The notes beneath the pieces were generated by a model, which saw only the letters and a list, made by a program, of their open reading frames with translations, was not told where the DNA came from and searched no databases. A DNA stretch of 64,000 bases from Nocardiopsis ganjiahuensis DSM 45031. GTDB lineage: Bacteria; Actinomycetota; Actinomycetes; Streptosporangiales; Streptosporangiaceae. The DNA lies in contig NZ_ANBA01000008.1 of assembly GCF_000341085.1 (NCBI RefSeq), forward strand, positions 496,001 to 560,000. Direction: 5' to 3'. Both the position numbers and the translations under genes were made by a program. This document shows positions 24,789 through 33,441 of the stretch, piece by piece. Numbering within the stretch: the first letter of the stretch is position 1; every line of letters begins with the position of its first letter.

Positions 24789-25830
24789 CCGGGCCGGGGC
24801 CGCCCGCGGTCCTGGCCCGGGGCGCGGGCCCCGCCGACTCACGCCAGACGATCCGGTTGAGCGGCCGTTCGACGAGCTCCGGTTCCACGTCGCGGACCAC
24901 CGCGACCAACCGTTTCATGGCGTTCCTTCCCAGCAGCCCGAGGTCGACGCTGACAGTGGTGAGTGAGGGGTGGAGATGGGCGCCCACGGGGTTGTCGTCC
25001 CAGCCGGTGACGCTCAGGTCCTCGGGGATCCGCCAGCCGCGCTCCATGGCCCCCCTGCACACGCCGGCGGCGATGACGTCGCTCGCGGCGATGACCGCGG
25101 TGACACCGCTGTCCTCCGGCAGGGAGCGGATCGCCTCCAGTCCCGCCTCGGGGGTCCAGTCCCCCTCGACCACGCCGTGGGACTCCAGCCCCAGTCTGGC
25201 GATCGTGTCGACGTAGGTTCGCAGCCTCCCCCGCGCGGAGGAGAACTGCAGCTGCCCGGAGACGTGCAGGAAGCGCCGGTGCCCCATGCCCGCGAGAGCC
25301 TCGATGATCTCGCCGACGGTCGACCCGTCGGCGAGCTCCCCGATCCCCCGCATCTTGTCGTCGTAGTCCGCGGAGACGACCACGGCGGCGCCGGCCGGCA
25401 GGCCGCTCGCGCTCTCAGGGGGCAGCGGGGTGAGGGAGAGGATGCCCTCCACCTGCCCGGAGTCGGCCAGTTCGAACATCCGCTCGCCCCGGGCGCGCGC
25501 GTCACCGTCCAGGCTCATCACCTCGACGACGAACCCCTCCTCGTGGGCGGCGGAGACCGCACCGTCCAGCATCCGGGCGGCGTTCCACGAATGCAGGACG
25601 GGCAGCAGGATGGCCAGGCGTCCCGTGCGGCGGGTGCGCATGGACCGCGCGACGAGGTTGGGGCGGTAGTCGAGTTCGCGGATGGCCGCGGCGACCCGTT
25701 CCCTGGTCGCGTCCTTGAGCCCCTCCCCGTTGTTGCGCAGGTACCTGGAGACGGTCTGGTGTGAGACTCCGGCCTCGCGAGCGACCTCCATGATCGTCGG
25801 ACGCCGCCGGGGGGTGCCGGGAACTGCCAA
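24772..25830 (-). CDS. LacI family transcriptional regulator
   Basis: A 352-residue LacI repressor. The helix-turn-helix with hinge is at residues about 11 to 60 (TIMEVAREAGVSHQTVSRYLRN, then RELDYRPNLVARSM), followed by a periplasmic-binding-protein-like sensor domain (VIAASDVIAAGVCRGAMERGW, then SVTGWDDNPVGAHLHPSLTTV). The start is TTG 25830 with GAGGAG six bases upstream. It is divergent from an oxidoreductase and a PmoA-like gene, and a perfect 20-bp palindrome with the central CG typical of LacI operators lies in the interval. The inducer is probably a sugar or sugar acid. Confidence 0.9.
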   Translation of the reverse strand: MAVPGTPRRRPTIMEVAREAGVSHQTVSRYLRNNGEGLKDATRERVAAAIRELDYRPNLVARSMRTRRTGRLAILLPVLHSWNAARMLDGAVSAAHEEGFVVEVMSLDGDARARGERMFELADSGQVEGILSLTPLPPESASGLPAGAAVVVSADYDDKMRGIGELADGSTVGEIIEALAGMGHRRFLHVSGQLQFSSARGRLRTYVDTIARLGLESHGVVEGDWTPEAGLEAIRSLPEDSGVTAVIAASDVIAAGVCRGAMERGWRIPEDLSVTGWDDNPVGAHLHPSLTTVSVDLGLLGRNAMKRLVAVVRDVEPELVERPLNRIVWRESAGPAPRARTAGGPGPVRRRA

Positions 25831-25864
25831 GGAGAACTCCTCATTTCGGCCGGTTCAACGAATC

Positions 25865-25927
25865 TTGACACGGTGGGCGCTGGGTCCATACCTTAGACCG
25901 CAACCGAAATAGTGAACGTTCACTATT
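25865..25927 (+). promoter_or_regulatory. Promoter and perfect 20-bp LacI-type operator
   Basis: TTGACA (25865-25870) is followed after 18 bp by TACCTT (25889-25894). The palindrome AATAGTGAACGTTCACTATT (25908-25927) covers the region just after the presumed transcription start. Its symmetry, length and central CG are those of LacI-family operators, and the lacI gene is adjacent and divergent. Confidence 0.75.
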
Positions 25928-25953
25928 ACTCGAGAGCGATCCCAGGGGCGCCC

Positions 25954-27111
25954 TTGCCGCAACCCACCACCCCCCGCACTCCCCACTCTCCCCCGATCCG
26001 GGTCGCCGTCGTCGGCGGCGGCGGGATCTCCCGGGGCCGGCACCTTCCCGCGCTCGCCTCGGAGAGCGAACGCGTCGACGTGGTCGCGCTGGTCGACGTC
26101 GACGCGGCCCGCGCGTCAGCCGCCGCGGACGAGTGGTGGATCCCCGGCAGGTACACCGACGTCCACGCGATGCTCGCGGCGGAGTCCCCCGACGTCGTCG
26201 TCATCTGCACCCCGCCCGCCTCCCACCGGGAGGCGGTGGTCGCGAGCCTGGACTCCGGTGCGTGGGTCTGGTGCGAGAAGCCCCCGGCCCTGTCCCTGGC
26301 GGAGTACGACGAGATGGCCGCGCACGAGGGCGACGGGAACGGCCCCTACGCGGGCTACGTGTTCCAGCACCGCTTCGGGTCCGGTGCCGAGCGGCTGCGC
26401 CGGCACGTCGACGAGGGCACACTCGGCCGGCCCCTCGTCGGTGTGTGCCACACCCTCTGGTACCGGGACACCGCCTACTTCGAGGTCCCGTGGCGGGGAC
26501 GGTGGGACACCGAGGGCGGCGGCCCGACCATGGGCCACGGAATCCACCAGATGGACCTCGTGCTCTCCCTGCTGGGCGACTGGTCCGAGGTGACGGCCGT
26601 GATGTCCACGACGGCGCGCCGAACCCGGACCGAGGACGTCTCCACGGCGATCGTGGTCCTGGAGTCCGGCGCGACCCTGTCGGTGGTCAACAGCCTGCTC
26701 TCCCCGAGGGAGACCAGCTACCTGCGCTTCGACTTCGAGCGGGCCACCGTCGAGCTCGAGCACCTCTACGGCTACGACAACGCGCACTGGCGGTGGACCC
26801 CGGGCCCCGGTGTGGACGAGGACACGGCCGCCGCCTGGCTGCCGGAGACCGACGAGCCGAGTTCGCACAGGGCCCAGCTGGCCTCCTTCCTCGACTCCTA
26901 CTCCCGGGGGGAGCGCCCGCGCGCGAGCGGGGAGGACGGCCGCCGGGTCCTCGAACTCATCGCGGGGATGTACGGCTCCGCCCTGACCGGCACCACGCTC
27001 CGCCGCCGGGACCTGCTGCCCGGCCACGACTTCTACCACTCGATGCACGGAGGCGACGCGGACGCCGCCGCATCGGTCCTCACCCGAAGGGAAACGGCTC
27101 CAGGTGTCTGA
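25954..27111 (+). CDS. Gfo/Idh/MocA family oxidoreductase
   Basis: A 385-residue NAD(P)-dependent oxidoreductase. The Rossmann motif GGGGIS is at about residues 19-24, the VVICTPPASHREAV segment follows and the catalytic-type lysine lies in CEKPPAL; the C-terminal substrate domain contains the GGGPTMGHGIHQMDL segment. The family oxidises or reduces sugars, inositols and their derivatives. TTG 25954 with AGGGG five bases upstream is preferred; an in-frame GTG at 25912 is inside the operator and has no ribosome-binding site. It overlaps the next gene by 8 bp, forming a two-gene operon under LacI control. Confidence 0.82.
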   Translation: MPQPTTPRTPHSPPIRVAVVGGGGISRGRHLPALASESERVDVVALVDVDAARASAAADEWWIPGRYTDVHAMLAAESPDVVVICTPPASHREAVVASLDSGAWVWCEKPPALSLAEYDEMAAHEGDGNGPYAGYVFQHRFGSGAERLRRHVDEGTLGRPLVGVCHTLWYRDTAYFEVPWRGRWDTEGGGPTMGHGIHQMDLVLSLLGDWSEVTAVMSTTARRTRTEDVSTAIVVLESGATLSVVNSLLSPRETSYLRFDFERATVELEHLYGYDNAHWRWTPGPGVDEDTAAAWLPETDEPSSHRAQLASFLDSYSRGERPRASGEDGRRVLELIAGMYGSALTGTTLRRRDLLPGHDFYHSMHGGDADAAASVLTRRETAPGV

Positions 27112-28015
27112 GAACCCCACACTGCGCAGGGACGACGACGAACTCACCGTGTCGGTCGGCGAGGTGGTGATCGCGCGTTACGTCCTGCGCCCACAGGCCC
27201 CCCAGGTGGAGGCGCCCAAGCCGTACTTCCACCCGCTGAACACCCTCAGCGGGGCTCCGCTGACCGCTGTCCGGCCGTGGGACCACCGCTGGCACAAGGG
27301 TCTCCAGATGACCTGGTCGCACGTCTCCGGCCAGAACTTCTGGGGCGGCCCGACCTACGTGGGCGACAGTGGTGAGTACGAGTGGCTCGACAACGTCGGG
27401 AGCATCCGGCACCAGGAGTTCGCCGAGGTCACCGAACGGCCGGGGGAGGTCGCCTTCACCGAGCGGCTGACGTGGGTCAGTTCCCGAGGGCACGACTGGC
27501 TCTCCGAGACCCGCACCCACCGCGTCCACTCGGTGGACCCCGGGCGCGGCCTGTGGGCGCTCGATTTCACCACCGCGCTGACCAACGTGCGCGGGGAACA
27601 GCTCGCCCTGGGCAGCCCGACGACCCACGGCCGACCGGCGGCGGGGTACGCGGGGCTGTTCTGGCGCGGCCCGCGTTCGTGGACCGGCTGCCGGGTCCTG
27701 ACCTCCTCGGGGATCAGCGGCGACACCGAGGCCATGGGTACGGAGGCGGAGTGGATCGCGCTCGTGGGCCGACACGACGAGATCGACGGGGGCGCGACCG
27801 TCCTCGGTTTCTCCGGCACCACCAGCGGCACGGTTCCGGTCAAGTGGTTCGTGCGGTCCGAGCCCTTCCCCGTGCTCTGCCCCTCCCCCTCCTTCGACCG
27901 GACCCTCTTCCTCGAACCGGCCGCCACCCTCGAACTCGCCCACCGCCTGGTCTTCGTCGACCGGATGTGCGACACGGAGGAGATCACCGAGCTCGGGAGG
28001 GGGTTCGCGCCGTGA
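27104..28015 (+). CDS. PmoA-like protein (DUF6807)
   Basis: A 303-residue protein starting at GTG 27104. The segments PYFHPLNTLSGAPLTAVRPWDHRWHKGL near the N-terminus in shortened form (KPYFHPLN, RPWDHRWHKGL) and the central TTHGRPAAGYAGLFWRGPR region match the DUF6807 family, once annotated as methane oxygenase PmoA without evidence. Members are often found beside Gfo/Idh oxidoreductases in carbohydrate loci, where they may act as hydrolases, lyases or epimerases. It is translationally coupled to the oxidoreductase gene. The reaction is not known. Confidence 0.78.
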   Translation: MSENPTLRRDDDELTVSVGEVVIARYVLRPQAPQVEAPKPYFHPLNTLSGAPLTAVRPWDHRWHKGLQMTWSHVSGQNFWGGPTYVGDSGEYEWLDNVGSIRHQEFAEVTERPGEVAFTERLTWVSSRGHDWLSETRTHRVHSVDPGRGLWALDFTTALTNVRGEQLALGSPTTHGRPAAGYAGLFWRGPRSWTGCRVLTSSGISGDTEAMGTEAEWIALVGRHDEIDGGATVLGFSGTTSGTVPVKWFVRSEPFPVLCPSPSFDRTLFLEPAATLELAHRLVFVDRMCDTEEITELGRGFAP

Positions 28016-28034
28016 GGGCACCGGGCTCCGGGCT

Positions 28035-28062
28035 CCGAGCACCGAGCACCGAGCACCGAGCA
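28035..28062. repeat. Four perfect tandem copies of CCGAGCA
   Basis: Four 7-bp units in a row follow the stop codon of the PmoA-like gene, preceded by a partial CCGGGCT duplication. Short tandem repeats like this can vary in copy number between strains. It is noncoding. Confidence 0.85.
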
Positions 28063-28124
28063 CCGGGGCACGGTCGCCGTGAGCGCGCTCGGGGGCCCGG
28101 GGCCGACAGCGGGTCGTCCCGGGC

Positions 28125-28877
28125 TCAGCCCGCCGCGGGCAGCCGGTAGACGGACACGTGCGAGCGGGATTCGCCGGTGAACTCGCTCCCCTGCCAGTCC
28201 GCGTGCCGGGCCTCCAGTCCGAACCCGGCGATCTGGGCCATGAGGTCGAGTTCGGCGGGCCACACGTACCGCTGCCTGACCCTGATCACCCGGGGCTCAC
28301 GGCGGTTGTCGAAGCTGATGTGGTGGGACACGAGGTGCTGGCGTTCGATGTCGAAGGTGTCCAGGCCCACGTAGCCCTCGCGGTGGGCGAACACCAACCC
28401 GTCCTGGCCGGGAGGCAGGCGCCGCAGGTCGGGCACGCCCAGCTCGACGACGAACCGTCCGCCGGGGCCCAGGTGCCGGGCCGCGTTGCGGAAGCACTCG
28501 ACCTGCTCGGCCTGGCTGAGCAGGTTCGAGATCGTGTTGAAGACCAGGTACACCAGTGAGAAGTCGCCCGGAACCCCGGTGGTGGCCATGTCACCGACCG
28601 TCACCGGGATCGCGGCCTCGTCGGCCTTGGTGCGCAACCGGGCGATCATCGGTTCGGACAGCTCGATGCCCGTGACCGGGACCCCGGCGGCGGCCAGCGG
28701 CACCGCGATCCGGCCGGTGCCGACCGCGAACTCCAGCGCCGCCCCGCCCCCGGCGAGTTCGACCAGCCGCGCGACGGCCGGATCGACCTTCTCGGGCGCG
28801 AACATCCCCTCCCCCGGAGTGTCGTAGCCCTGCGCCATCTCGTCGTCCCATACCGGTGCCGGTTCAGTGTCAGCCAT
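28125..28877 (-). CDS. Class I SAM-dependent methyltransferase
   Basis: A 250-residue methyltransferase. The SAM-binding motif I is ALEFAVGTGRIAVPLA (about residues 47-62), followed by the acidic residue in GIELSEPMI, then VTVGDMATT and the motif IV region FSLVYLVFNTISNLL. The N-terminal MAQGYD and the overall build match the common Methyltransf_25 family, which methylates small molecules. ATG 28877 gives the normal N-terminus. There is no partner gene close by and the substrate is unknown. Confidence 0.82.
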   Translation of the reverse strand: MADTEPAPVWDDEMAQGYDTPGEGMFAPEKVDPAVARLVELAGGGAALEFAVGTGRIAVPLAAAGVPVTGIELSEPMIARLRTKADEAAIPVTVGDMATTGVPGDFSLVYLVFNTISNLLSQAEQVECFRNAARHLGPGGRFVVELGVPDLRRLPPGQDGLVFAHREGYVGLDTFDIERQHLVSHHISFDNRREPRVIRVRQRYVWPAELDLMAQIAGFGLEARHADWQGSEFTGESRSHVSVYRLPAAG

Positions 28878-29139
28878 TCGGGCACGGTAACCCCGGCCCC
28901 GCAGACACCGCCAGGGGTTTTCCGGGTGCCGTCCGTCCGGCACGGGTCTTCGGGCCCGGCAGCGGCGGACGGACGGCAACAGCTCTCAGCACCGCCGTCG
29001 CCTCTGGCCGGCCCCACCCGTCCGGCGCGGACCGGCCGGAACAGCGCGGACCGTCCTGGACACCGCAGGCGTGCTCAGGCAGGTCCGGCCGGAGTCGAGA
29101 AGCGGCCGCTGGGGTTGCGAAGTCCCGGAACCCCGCAGG

Positions 29140-31350
29140 TCAGAGGACTTCCGCCCGGCCGTAGCGGTCCAGGAGCTCCCGGGAGCGGGTCACCACGCCT
29201 CCGCCCTCCTGCTGCGCACCGGGCGGGTGGGACGCGCCCCGGCCCGGTCCGTGCTCCAGGAAGGCTTCCTCCCGTGCGAGCAGGGAGCGGTCCAGCCAGG
29301 CGGAAGCCTCGGTCGATCCCGCCGGGTCGGCCGCGGCCCGCTCCAACCCCTCGCCCCACAGCTCCCACCGGGAGCGGTAGTAGTCACCGACGAGCCCCGA
29401 CCACAGCCGGCTGGCGTAGTCGTCGAGCTCCCCGTCCCCGGGTTCGGTCCACACGGTGAGGATGCGGCGGGCGTTGTCCAGCAGTACCCGCCGGTCCTCG
29501 GGGCCCTCCGCCCAGGCGAGGGCCTGCTCCTCCCAGCGCCGGTAGTGGTACTCCGGCCGGGTGGCCAGGAGGGATTCGAGGTCGTCGATCACCTCCAGGA
29601 GCCCGCCCAGCTCCTTCTCGAACCCGGCTCCGTGGTCCTGGCCGCGCGCCCCCGCCGCCCGTTCGACGAGGTTCAGGTAGCGGTGGTCGAAGACCCGCAA
29701 CAGGACCGCCATGGCCACGTCGGCCAGGTCCCGTCCCAACGACCCCTCCGCCCGCGCCGGGGCGCGCTCGGCCGCGCCGACCAGCTGCTCCCAGGCGCGG
29801 AGCAGGTCCGGCCAGTCGAACCAGACCCGGGCGGTGACCTGTGCGCGCAGGCCCGCGGGGTCGGCCAGGTCCCGGTAGTGGGGGCGCCGGCCCAGGACCC
29901 CGTGTTCGTCGGCCGGGTAGCGGAAGGGCGTCTCCGGGGCCGCGTCCACGGTGGCGAGCAGGCCCCGCCACCCCTCCAGCAGGGCCGGGTCGCTTCCCCG
30001 GCCGTAGCGGCGTTCGACGAACCCGGGCAGCCAGTCCCGTTCCACCTGTTCGGTCCGGGTCCATGCCTGGTCGATGACCAGGTCGAAGAACGCGGGGTTG
30101 TTGCGGGTGGCCTCCATGGCCAGCCCGATCCCGGTCGGCCGGTTGCGGGTGTCCTTCGCCGCGTTGATCCGGTCCAGGGTGCGCTGGAGGTTGGCCATGG
30201 GGTCGGTGCGGCCGCCGAAGTTGAGCAGGGCGCACCACATCCAGGCCTTGTCCCCGAAGGAGTCGAACCGCGACCACTGGGGGGAGCGCTCGCCGAACAG
30301 GTCGAGCAGGACGAGGCGTTCGTCGGGGATGGCGTCGAGGAAGGCGGTGACCCGTTCGTCGTTCCAGAAGGAGCGCTGGTAGGAGAACGGCCAGGTCTGC
30401 ATGACCCACACGGCCTCGGGGTCGGCGCGGACGAGCCCTTCGAGGGTGGCGTCGGCGATCGCCCCGGGGAAGGAGATGTCGGCGTCGACCGGGACCATCT
30501 CGATGAAGGGGTCGATGGCGTACAGGTGGTCCGTGCCGAGCAGTTCCTGCTGGCTTCGGGTGATCCGTGCGCCGATCTCCGCGTACAGGGGGTCGGCGGG
30601 GTCGAGGACGTGGGTGACCAGTCCCTGCCAGGTCCGGGTCCGGGTGCGTTCGCCGGGCCGTTCCCGGGCCAGTTCGGGCGGCACGTGTCCGGTGAAGCCG
30701 GGCAGGACCGGGGTCATGCCCAGGGAGCGCTGCCGGTCCAGGATCCGGCGCCCCAGGTCCAGGTGGCTGTCGATCCAGGACGCGGGCGTCGGTCCGGCGA
30801 AGTTGTCGAGGTTTCCCATGAAGTGCCAGGGCAGGTAGCCCGGTCCGCCGATGAAGGCGCGCACCTGTTCGTCGGTCAGCCCCATCCGGACGTAGGCGTC
30901 GTGCAGGACCGCCTCGTGCCCGACCGCGGTCAGGGGTGTGGTGATCCCGTGCAGCGCCATCCAGTCGACCTCGCGCTCCCACTCGTCCCACCCCCAGTAG
31001 GGGGAGGTGTAACCGGTGGTGCAGAAGTTCAGGTAGTAGGCCTGGTCGACCTCGGCGGTGCGGCGCGTGGGAGGGGCGTCGGCGAACTCGGTGACCGGCA
31101 GGGGCAGGCGCGCGTCCCAGTCCGCGGTGACGGCGCAGACCTCCCGCAGGTAGGTGTGGAGACCCACAGCGGCCGCGATCGCGTCGGAGGCGGTGACCGT
31201 GAGTTCGCCGTTCACAGCGCGGTACTCGAAGAACCGTTCGGGTGCCGGGTCCTCCCGGAGGGTCGTCGGCGGGTGCCCGTCCCCGAGCACTCTTCGCACC
31301 AGTCCGCTGACCGCCGCGCTCCACCTGGGCGCACTCTCGGTGTCCACCAT
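29140..31350 (-). CDS. Alpha-N-acetylglucosaminidase (GH89)
   Basis: A 736-residue protein matching the NAGLU/GH89 family over its length: an N-terminal small domain, the FCTTGYTSPYWGWDEWEREVDWMALHGI region at about 110 to 140, the PWHFMGNL segment, the ELLGTDHLYAIDPFIEM region that includes one of the two conserved glutamates, and a helical C-terminal domain. GH89 enzymes remove alpha-linked N-acetylglucosamine from glycans such as heparan-type or mucin chains. No signal peptide, so it should act on imported oligosaccharides. ATG 31350 has AGGAGAG upstream. A 16-bp dyad (31390-31405) lies 40 bp before the start. Similar enzymes are usually exported, so a cytosolic form is noteworthy. Confidence 0.87.
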   Translation of the reverse strand: MVDTESAPRWSAAVSGLVRRVLGDGHPPTTLREDPAPERFFEYRAVNGELTVTASDAIAAAVGLHTYLREVCAVTADWDARLPLPVTEFADAPPTRRTAEVDQAYYLNFCTTGYTSPYWGWDEWEREVDWMALHGITTPLTAVGHEAVLHDAYVRMGLTDEQVRAFIGGPGYLPWHFMGNLDNFAGPTPASWIDSHLDLGRRILDRQRSLGMTPVLPGFTGHVPPELARERPGERTRTRTWQGLVTHVLDPADPLYAEIGARITRSQQELLGTDHLYAIDPFIEMVPVDADISFPGAIADATLEGLVRADPEAVWVMQTWPFSYQRSFWNDERVTAFLDAIPDERLVLLDLFGERSPQWSRFDSFGDKAWMWCALLNFGGRTDPMANLQRTLDRINAAKDTRNRPTGIGLAMEATRNNPAFFDLVIDQAWTRTEQVERDWLPGFVERRYGRGSDPALLEGWRGLLATVDAAPETPFRYPADEHGVLGRRPHYRDLADPAGLRAQVTARVWFDWPDLLRAWEQLVGAAERAPARAEGSLGRDLADVAMAVLLRVFDHRYLNLVERAAGARGQDHGAGFEKELGGLLEVIDDLESLLATRPEYHYRRWEEQALAWAEGPEDRRVLLDNARRILTVWTEPGDGELDDYASRLWSGLVGDYYRSRWELWGEGLERAAADPAGSTEASAWLDRSLLAREEAFLEHGPGRGASHPPGAQQEGGGVVTRSRELLDRYGRAEVL

Positions 31351-31650
31351 TAGCTCTCCTGGTCGCTGGGGGTACGTGTACTGGGGCACGTGCTGTCGGG
31401 AGCACAGTCCCCCCAGGCATACCCAGCGTCCAGGAAGCACACCCGCGAACACCTCACACCACGGGGATCCAGGCGCCACAAGCAGAATGATCAGAGGGGC
31501 GGCGCCGGAGGCCCCGCCGCCTTGACGCCTCCGCCGCCTCGACGCCTCCTCGGACCGCTCCCTGGGCCGAGCCGGCACGGGCCGCGCGGGAAGCGTTCGC
31601 CCACGGTTCTCTCTGCACCACCGGAGGAGGTCGCACTCCGCAAGCAGCGT
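31351..31650. other. 300-bp interval with a dyad
   Basis: The interval contains the GH89 promoter region. A 16-bp dyad GTGCT-N6-AGCAC (31390-31405) is the clearest element and might be an operator. The rest is noncoding as far as I can see. Confidence 0.5.
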
Positions 31651-32151
31651 TCAGCGGCACTGGGCGTCGATGTACTCCTGCAGGTTCGGGAACTCCTCAC
31701 GAGCCCGCCTGAGAATCTCCTCCGGGGTGCGGCGGGCATCGGGAGCGTGCCGCTGAGCGACCTCCAGGAGCTCGGGCCCGGGCTCGCAGGGCTCATCGCT
31801 CCAGCCCATGGCCTCCACCGGCCCGTACCCCTGGGCCACCAGCCACAGGAACGCCCCGACATCGGTGGCCATCACAGCGAGGTCTCCCTCCGAACCGAGG
31901 AAGACCACGGGCTGCTCGCTCAGGGGCCGTCCCTCCCGGACCAGCCACAGGCCGGTGTACCCGCCTGCGCCCTCCATGCCGAAGAAGCGGAACTCGCCCC
32001 CGTCGGCCTCTTCGTTTCCGGTCCAGAGGCGGTACCACCACGCGGTTTCGTCGGGGTGCTCGAACGCCTCGTACATCTCGAAGTCCATGCCCTCGACGCC
32101 GCCGGTCCTACGAAGGTCGTCCAGCATCGGGGGGAAGGTCAGATCGGTCAT
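31651..32151 (-). CDS. SMI1/KNR4 (SUKH)-like protein
   Basis: A 166-residue acidic protein. The central part (FRFFGMEGAGGYTGLWLVREG, then QPVVFLGSEGDLAVMATDVGAFLWLVAQGYGPVEA) resembles the SUKH superfamily, where many members are immunity proteins against polymorphic toxins and others are general scaffold proteins. No toxin gene is next to it, so an immunity role cannot be argued from context. ATG 32151 has no good ribosome-binding site. The assignment rests on resemblance of one region. Confidence 0.6.
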   Translation of the reverse strand: MTDLTFPPMLDDLRRTGGVEGMDFEMYEAFEHPDETAWWYRLWTGNEEADGGEFRFFGMEGAGGYTGLWLVREGRPLSEQPVVFLGSEGDLAVMATDVGAFLWLVAQGYGPVEAMGWSDEPCEPGPELLEVAQRHAPDARRTPEEILRRAREEFPNLQEYIDAQCR

Positions 32152-32382
32152 GGTGGGACGTTAGCGTGCCGTACCGACACTCGCCCGCGGAATGCGGGCG
32201 TGGCCGCGCCGGCCGTCGATCCGGGCGCCGCGATCGCGTGCGCCCGGTTCGGTGAATCGATGCGGACGGGCCGGCCGATTCGTCCCCGCGTCAACTCGTG
32301 ACCGCGGTGACCCGAGCTCCGACCCTGTCCCGTGTGCACGTCACCGCTGGCCGAGGGCGAGTCGGCCCGGCGGAGCGGCTCT

Positions 32383-33000
32383 TTACCAGAAGTAGTCGAC
32401 GATGATCTCGGCGTCTTCGATCTGGTGGCCGTAACGGTCGGGGTAGGCCGAACGCTGCACGTCCTGCGCGACCTTGCCCAGCGAGGTGCCGCCCCAGCTC
32501 TTGCCGGGGTAGACGGCCTCCAGCTCGTCGAAGAAGGCGTTGGTGGCCCAGGTGGGGTCGAGCCGCTCCTCCGCAGAGCCGTAGTGGTCGCGCTGCTGGT
32601 AGAGGCCGATGCTGTCGCGGTCGCCGCCGGGGAGGTTGTCCAGGTGGGTCTCGACGATGACCGTGGACATCGCGATCGCGGCGGCCTCCTCGTCGAGGCC
32701 GCGGTCCTTGGCGGTTTCGACCACCATACGGGCGCAGGAGGCGTTGTGGCCGTCCATGTTGCCCGCCATGTCGTCACTCAGCTCGGCGTTGAGCTCCTTG
32801 GCGGCCTTCTTGTCGTCGTCGGTGTAGACGTCCGCGTTGTCGTCGGAGTCCAGCGCCACGCATCCCTGCTCGGACTTGTCGGAGTCCTTGTTGTCATCGG
32901 CCGCGGCCAGACCCGGCCCGGCAAGGAGGATTCCGCCGGCCAGCACCAGGCCAGTGGTTGCAGTAAACACACGCTTAGGCATCAGTTCGATAAAGTTCAT
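32383..33000 (-). CDS. Secreted lysozyme-fold (transglycosylase-like) protein
   Basis: A 205-residue protein with a signal peptide (charged start, then a hydrophobic run VFTATTGLVLAGGILLAGPG, cleavage near AAA-DD) and an acidic linker. The C-terminal domain has the pattern AAAIAMSTVIVETHLDNL, then GDRDSIGLYQQR and WATNAFFDEL, which is the arrangement of a lysozyme-like/lytic transglycosylase domain found in many actinobacterial surface proteins; the likely catalytic glutamate is in VIVETH. It probably cleaves or remodels peptidoglycan. Two ATGs (33000, 32982) are possible. An MtrA-like repeat lies in its promoter. Confidence 0.75.
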   Translation of the reverse strand: MNFIELMPKRVFTATTGLVLAGGILLAGPGLAAADDNKDSDKSEQGCVALDSDDNADVYTDDDKKAAKELNAELSDDMAGNMDGHNASCARMVVETAKDRGLDEEAAAIAMSTVIVETHLDNLPGGDRDSIGLYQQRDHYGSAEERLDPTWATNAFFDELEAVYPGKSWGGTSLGKVAQDVQRSAYPDRYGHQIEDAEIIVDYFW

Positions 33001-33029
33001 GCAAGCAACGTACGTGATGACCCGGGCTT

Positions 33030-33045
33030 TGAACAGGCTTGTAAC
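33030..33045 (-). promoter_or_regulatory. GTTAC-N6-GTTCA direct repeat, possible MtrA site
   Basis: On the minus strand the sequence GTTAC-AAGCCT-GTTCA lies 30 to 45 bp before the lysozyme-fold gene. The response regulator MtrA of Actinobacteria binds direct repeats close to GTnAC-N6-GTnAC and controls wall hydrolases. One half-site fits well, the other has two deviations, so this is a weak call. Confidence 0.3.
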
Positions 33046-33185
33046 CGCTCTGAGCAGGTGTGATAGACGACAGCGCGCCGAAGCAACCGTTCGGGCCGGG
33101 TTGCAGGTGGATCACCCCGCCCGATCCCAGGCGCCCGGCATGCCCGTGCGGACCAGACCCCCGTCCCCGTAGGCGCAGGCGGTTT

Positions 33186-33225
33186 CGGGGCTCCGGCGCT
33201 CCGACCGCGGAGCGCCGGAGCCCCG
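33186..33225. terminator. Perfect 18-bp hairpin with ACCG loop
   Basis: The arms 33186-33203 and 33208-33225 pair perfectly around a 4-nt loop. It is far too long to be chance. It lies 260 bp beyond the NAGPA fusion gene and 185 bp upstream of the lysozyme-fold gene, so it could stop read-through from the former. No T run follows. Confidence 0.6.
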
Positions 33226-33419
33226 GCACCCGTGAGCGGTCCGGGCAGGCTCAGCCGCCTCGCAGCCGGGCAAAGTCCCCGTTGCCCGAAGACGCGGCCA
33301 GGCCATGCGCGGGAGCCGTTCCGCCAATCCGGCTTGATCAAGGTGCGTGGACCGGGGCAACCGCGGTTCCGGTGTCGGCCATCACCGCACCCGGTTCGGG
33401 CAAAGCCCGGGCGACCCCC

Positions 33420-33441
33420 TGACCCCGGCGGCCCGGGGTCA
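33420..33441 (-). terminator. Terminator-like hairpin after the NAGPA fusion gene
   Basis: The arms TGACCCCG and CGGGGTCA (33420-33427 with 33434-33441) form a perfect 8-bp stem 45 bp downstream of the stop codon. Confidence 0.5.

Noticed and set aside
28035-28062. CRISPR-like repeat
   Set aside because: The repeats are directly adjacent heptamers without spacers; no cas gene is present.
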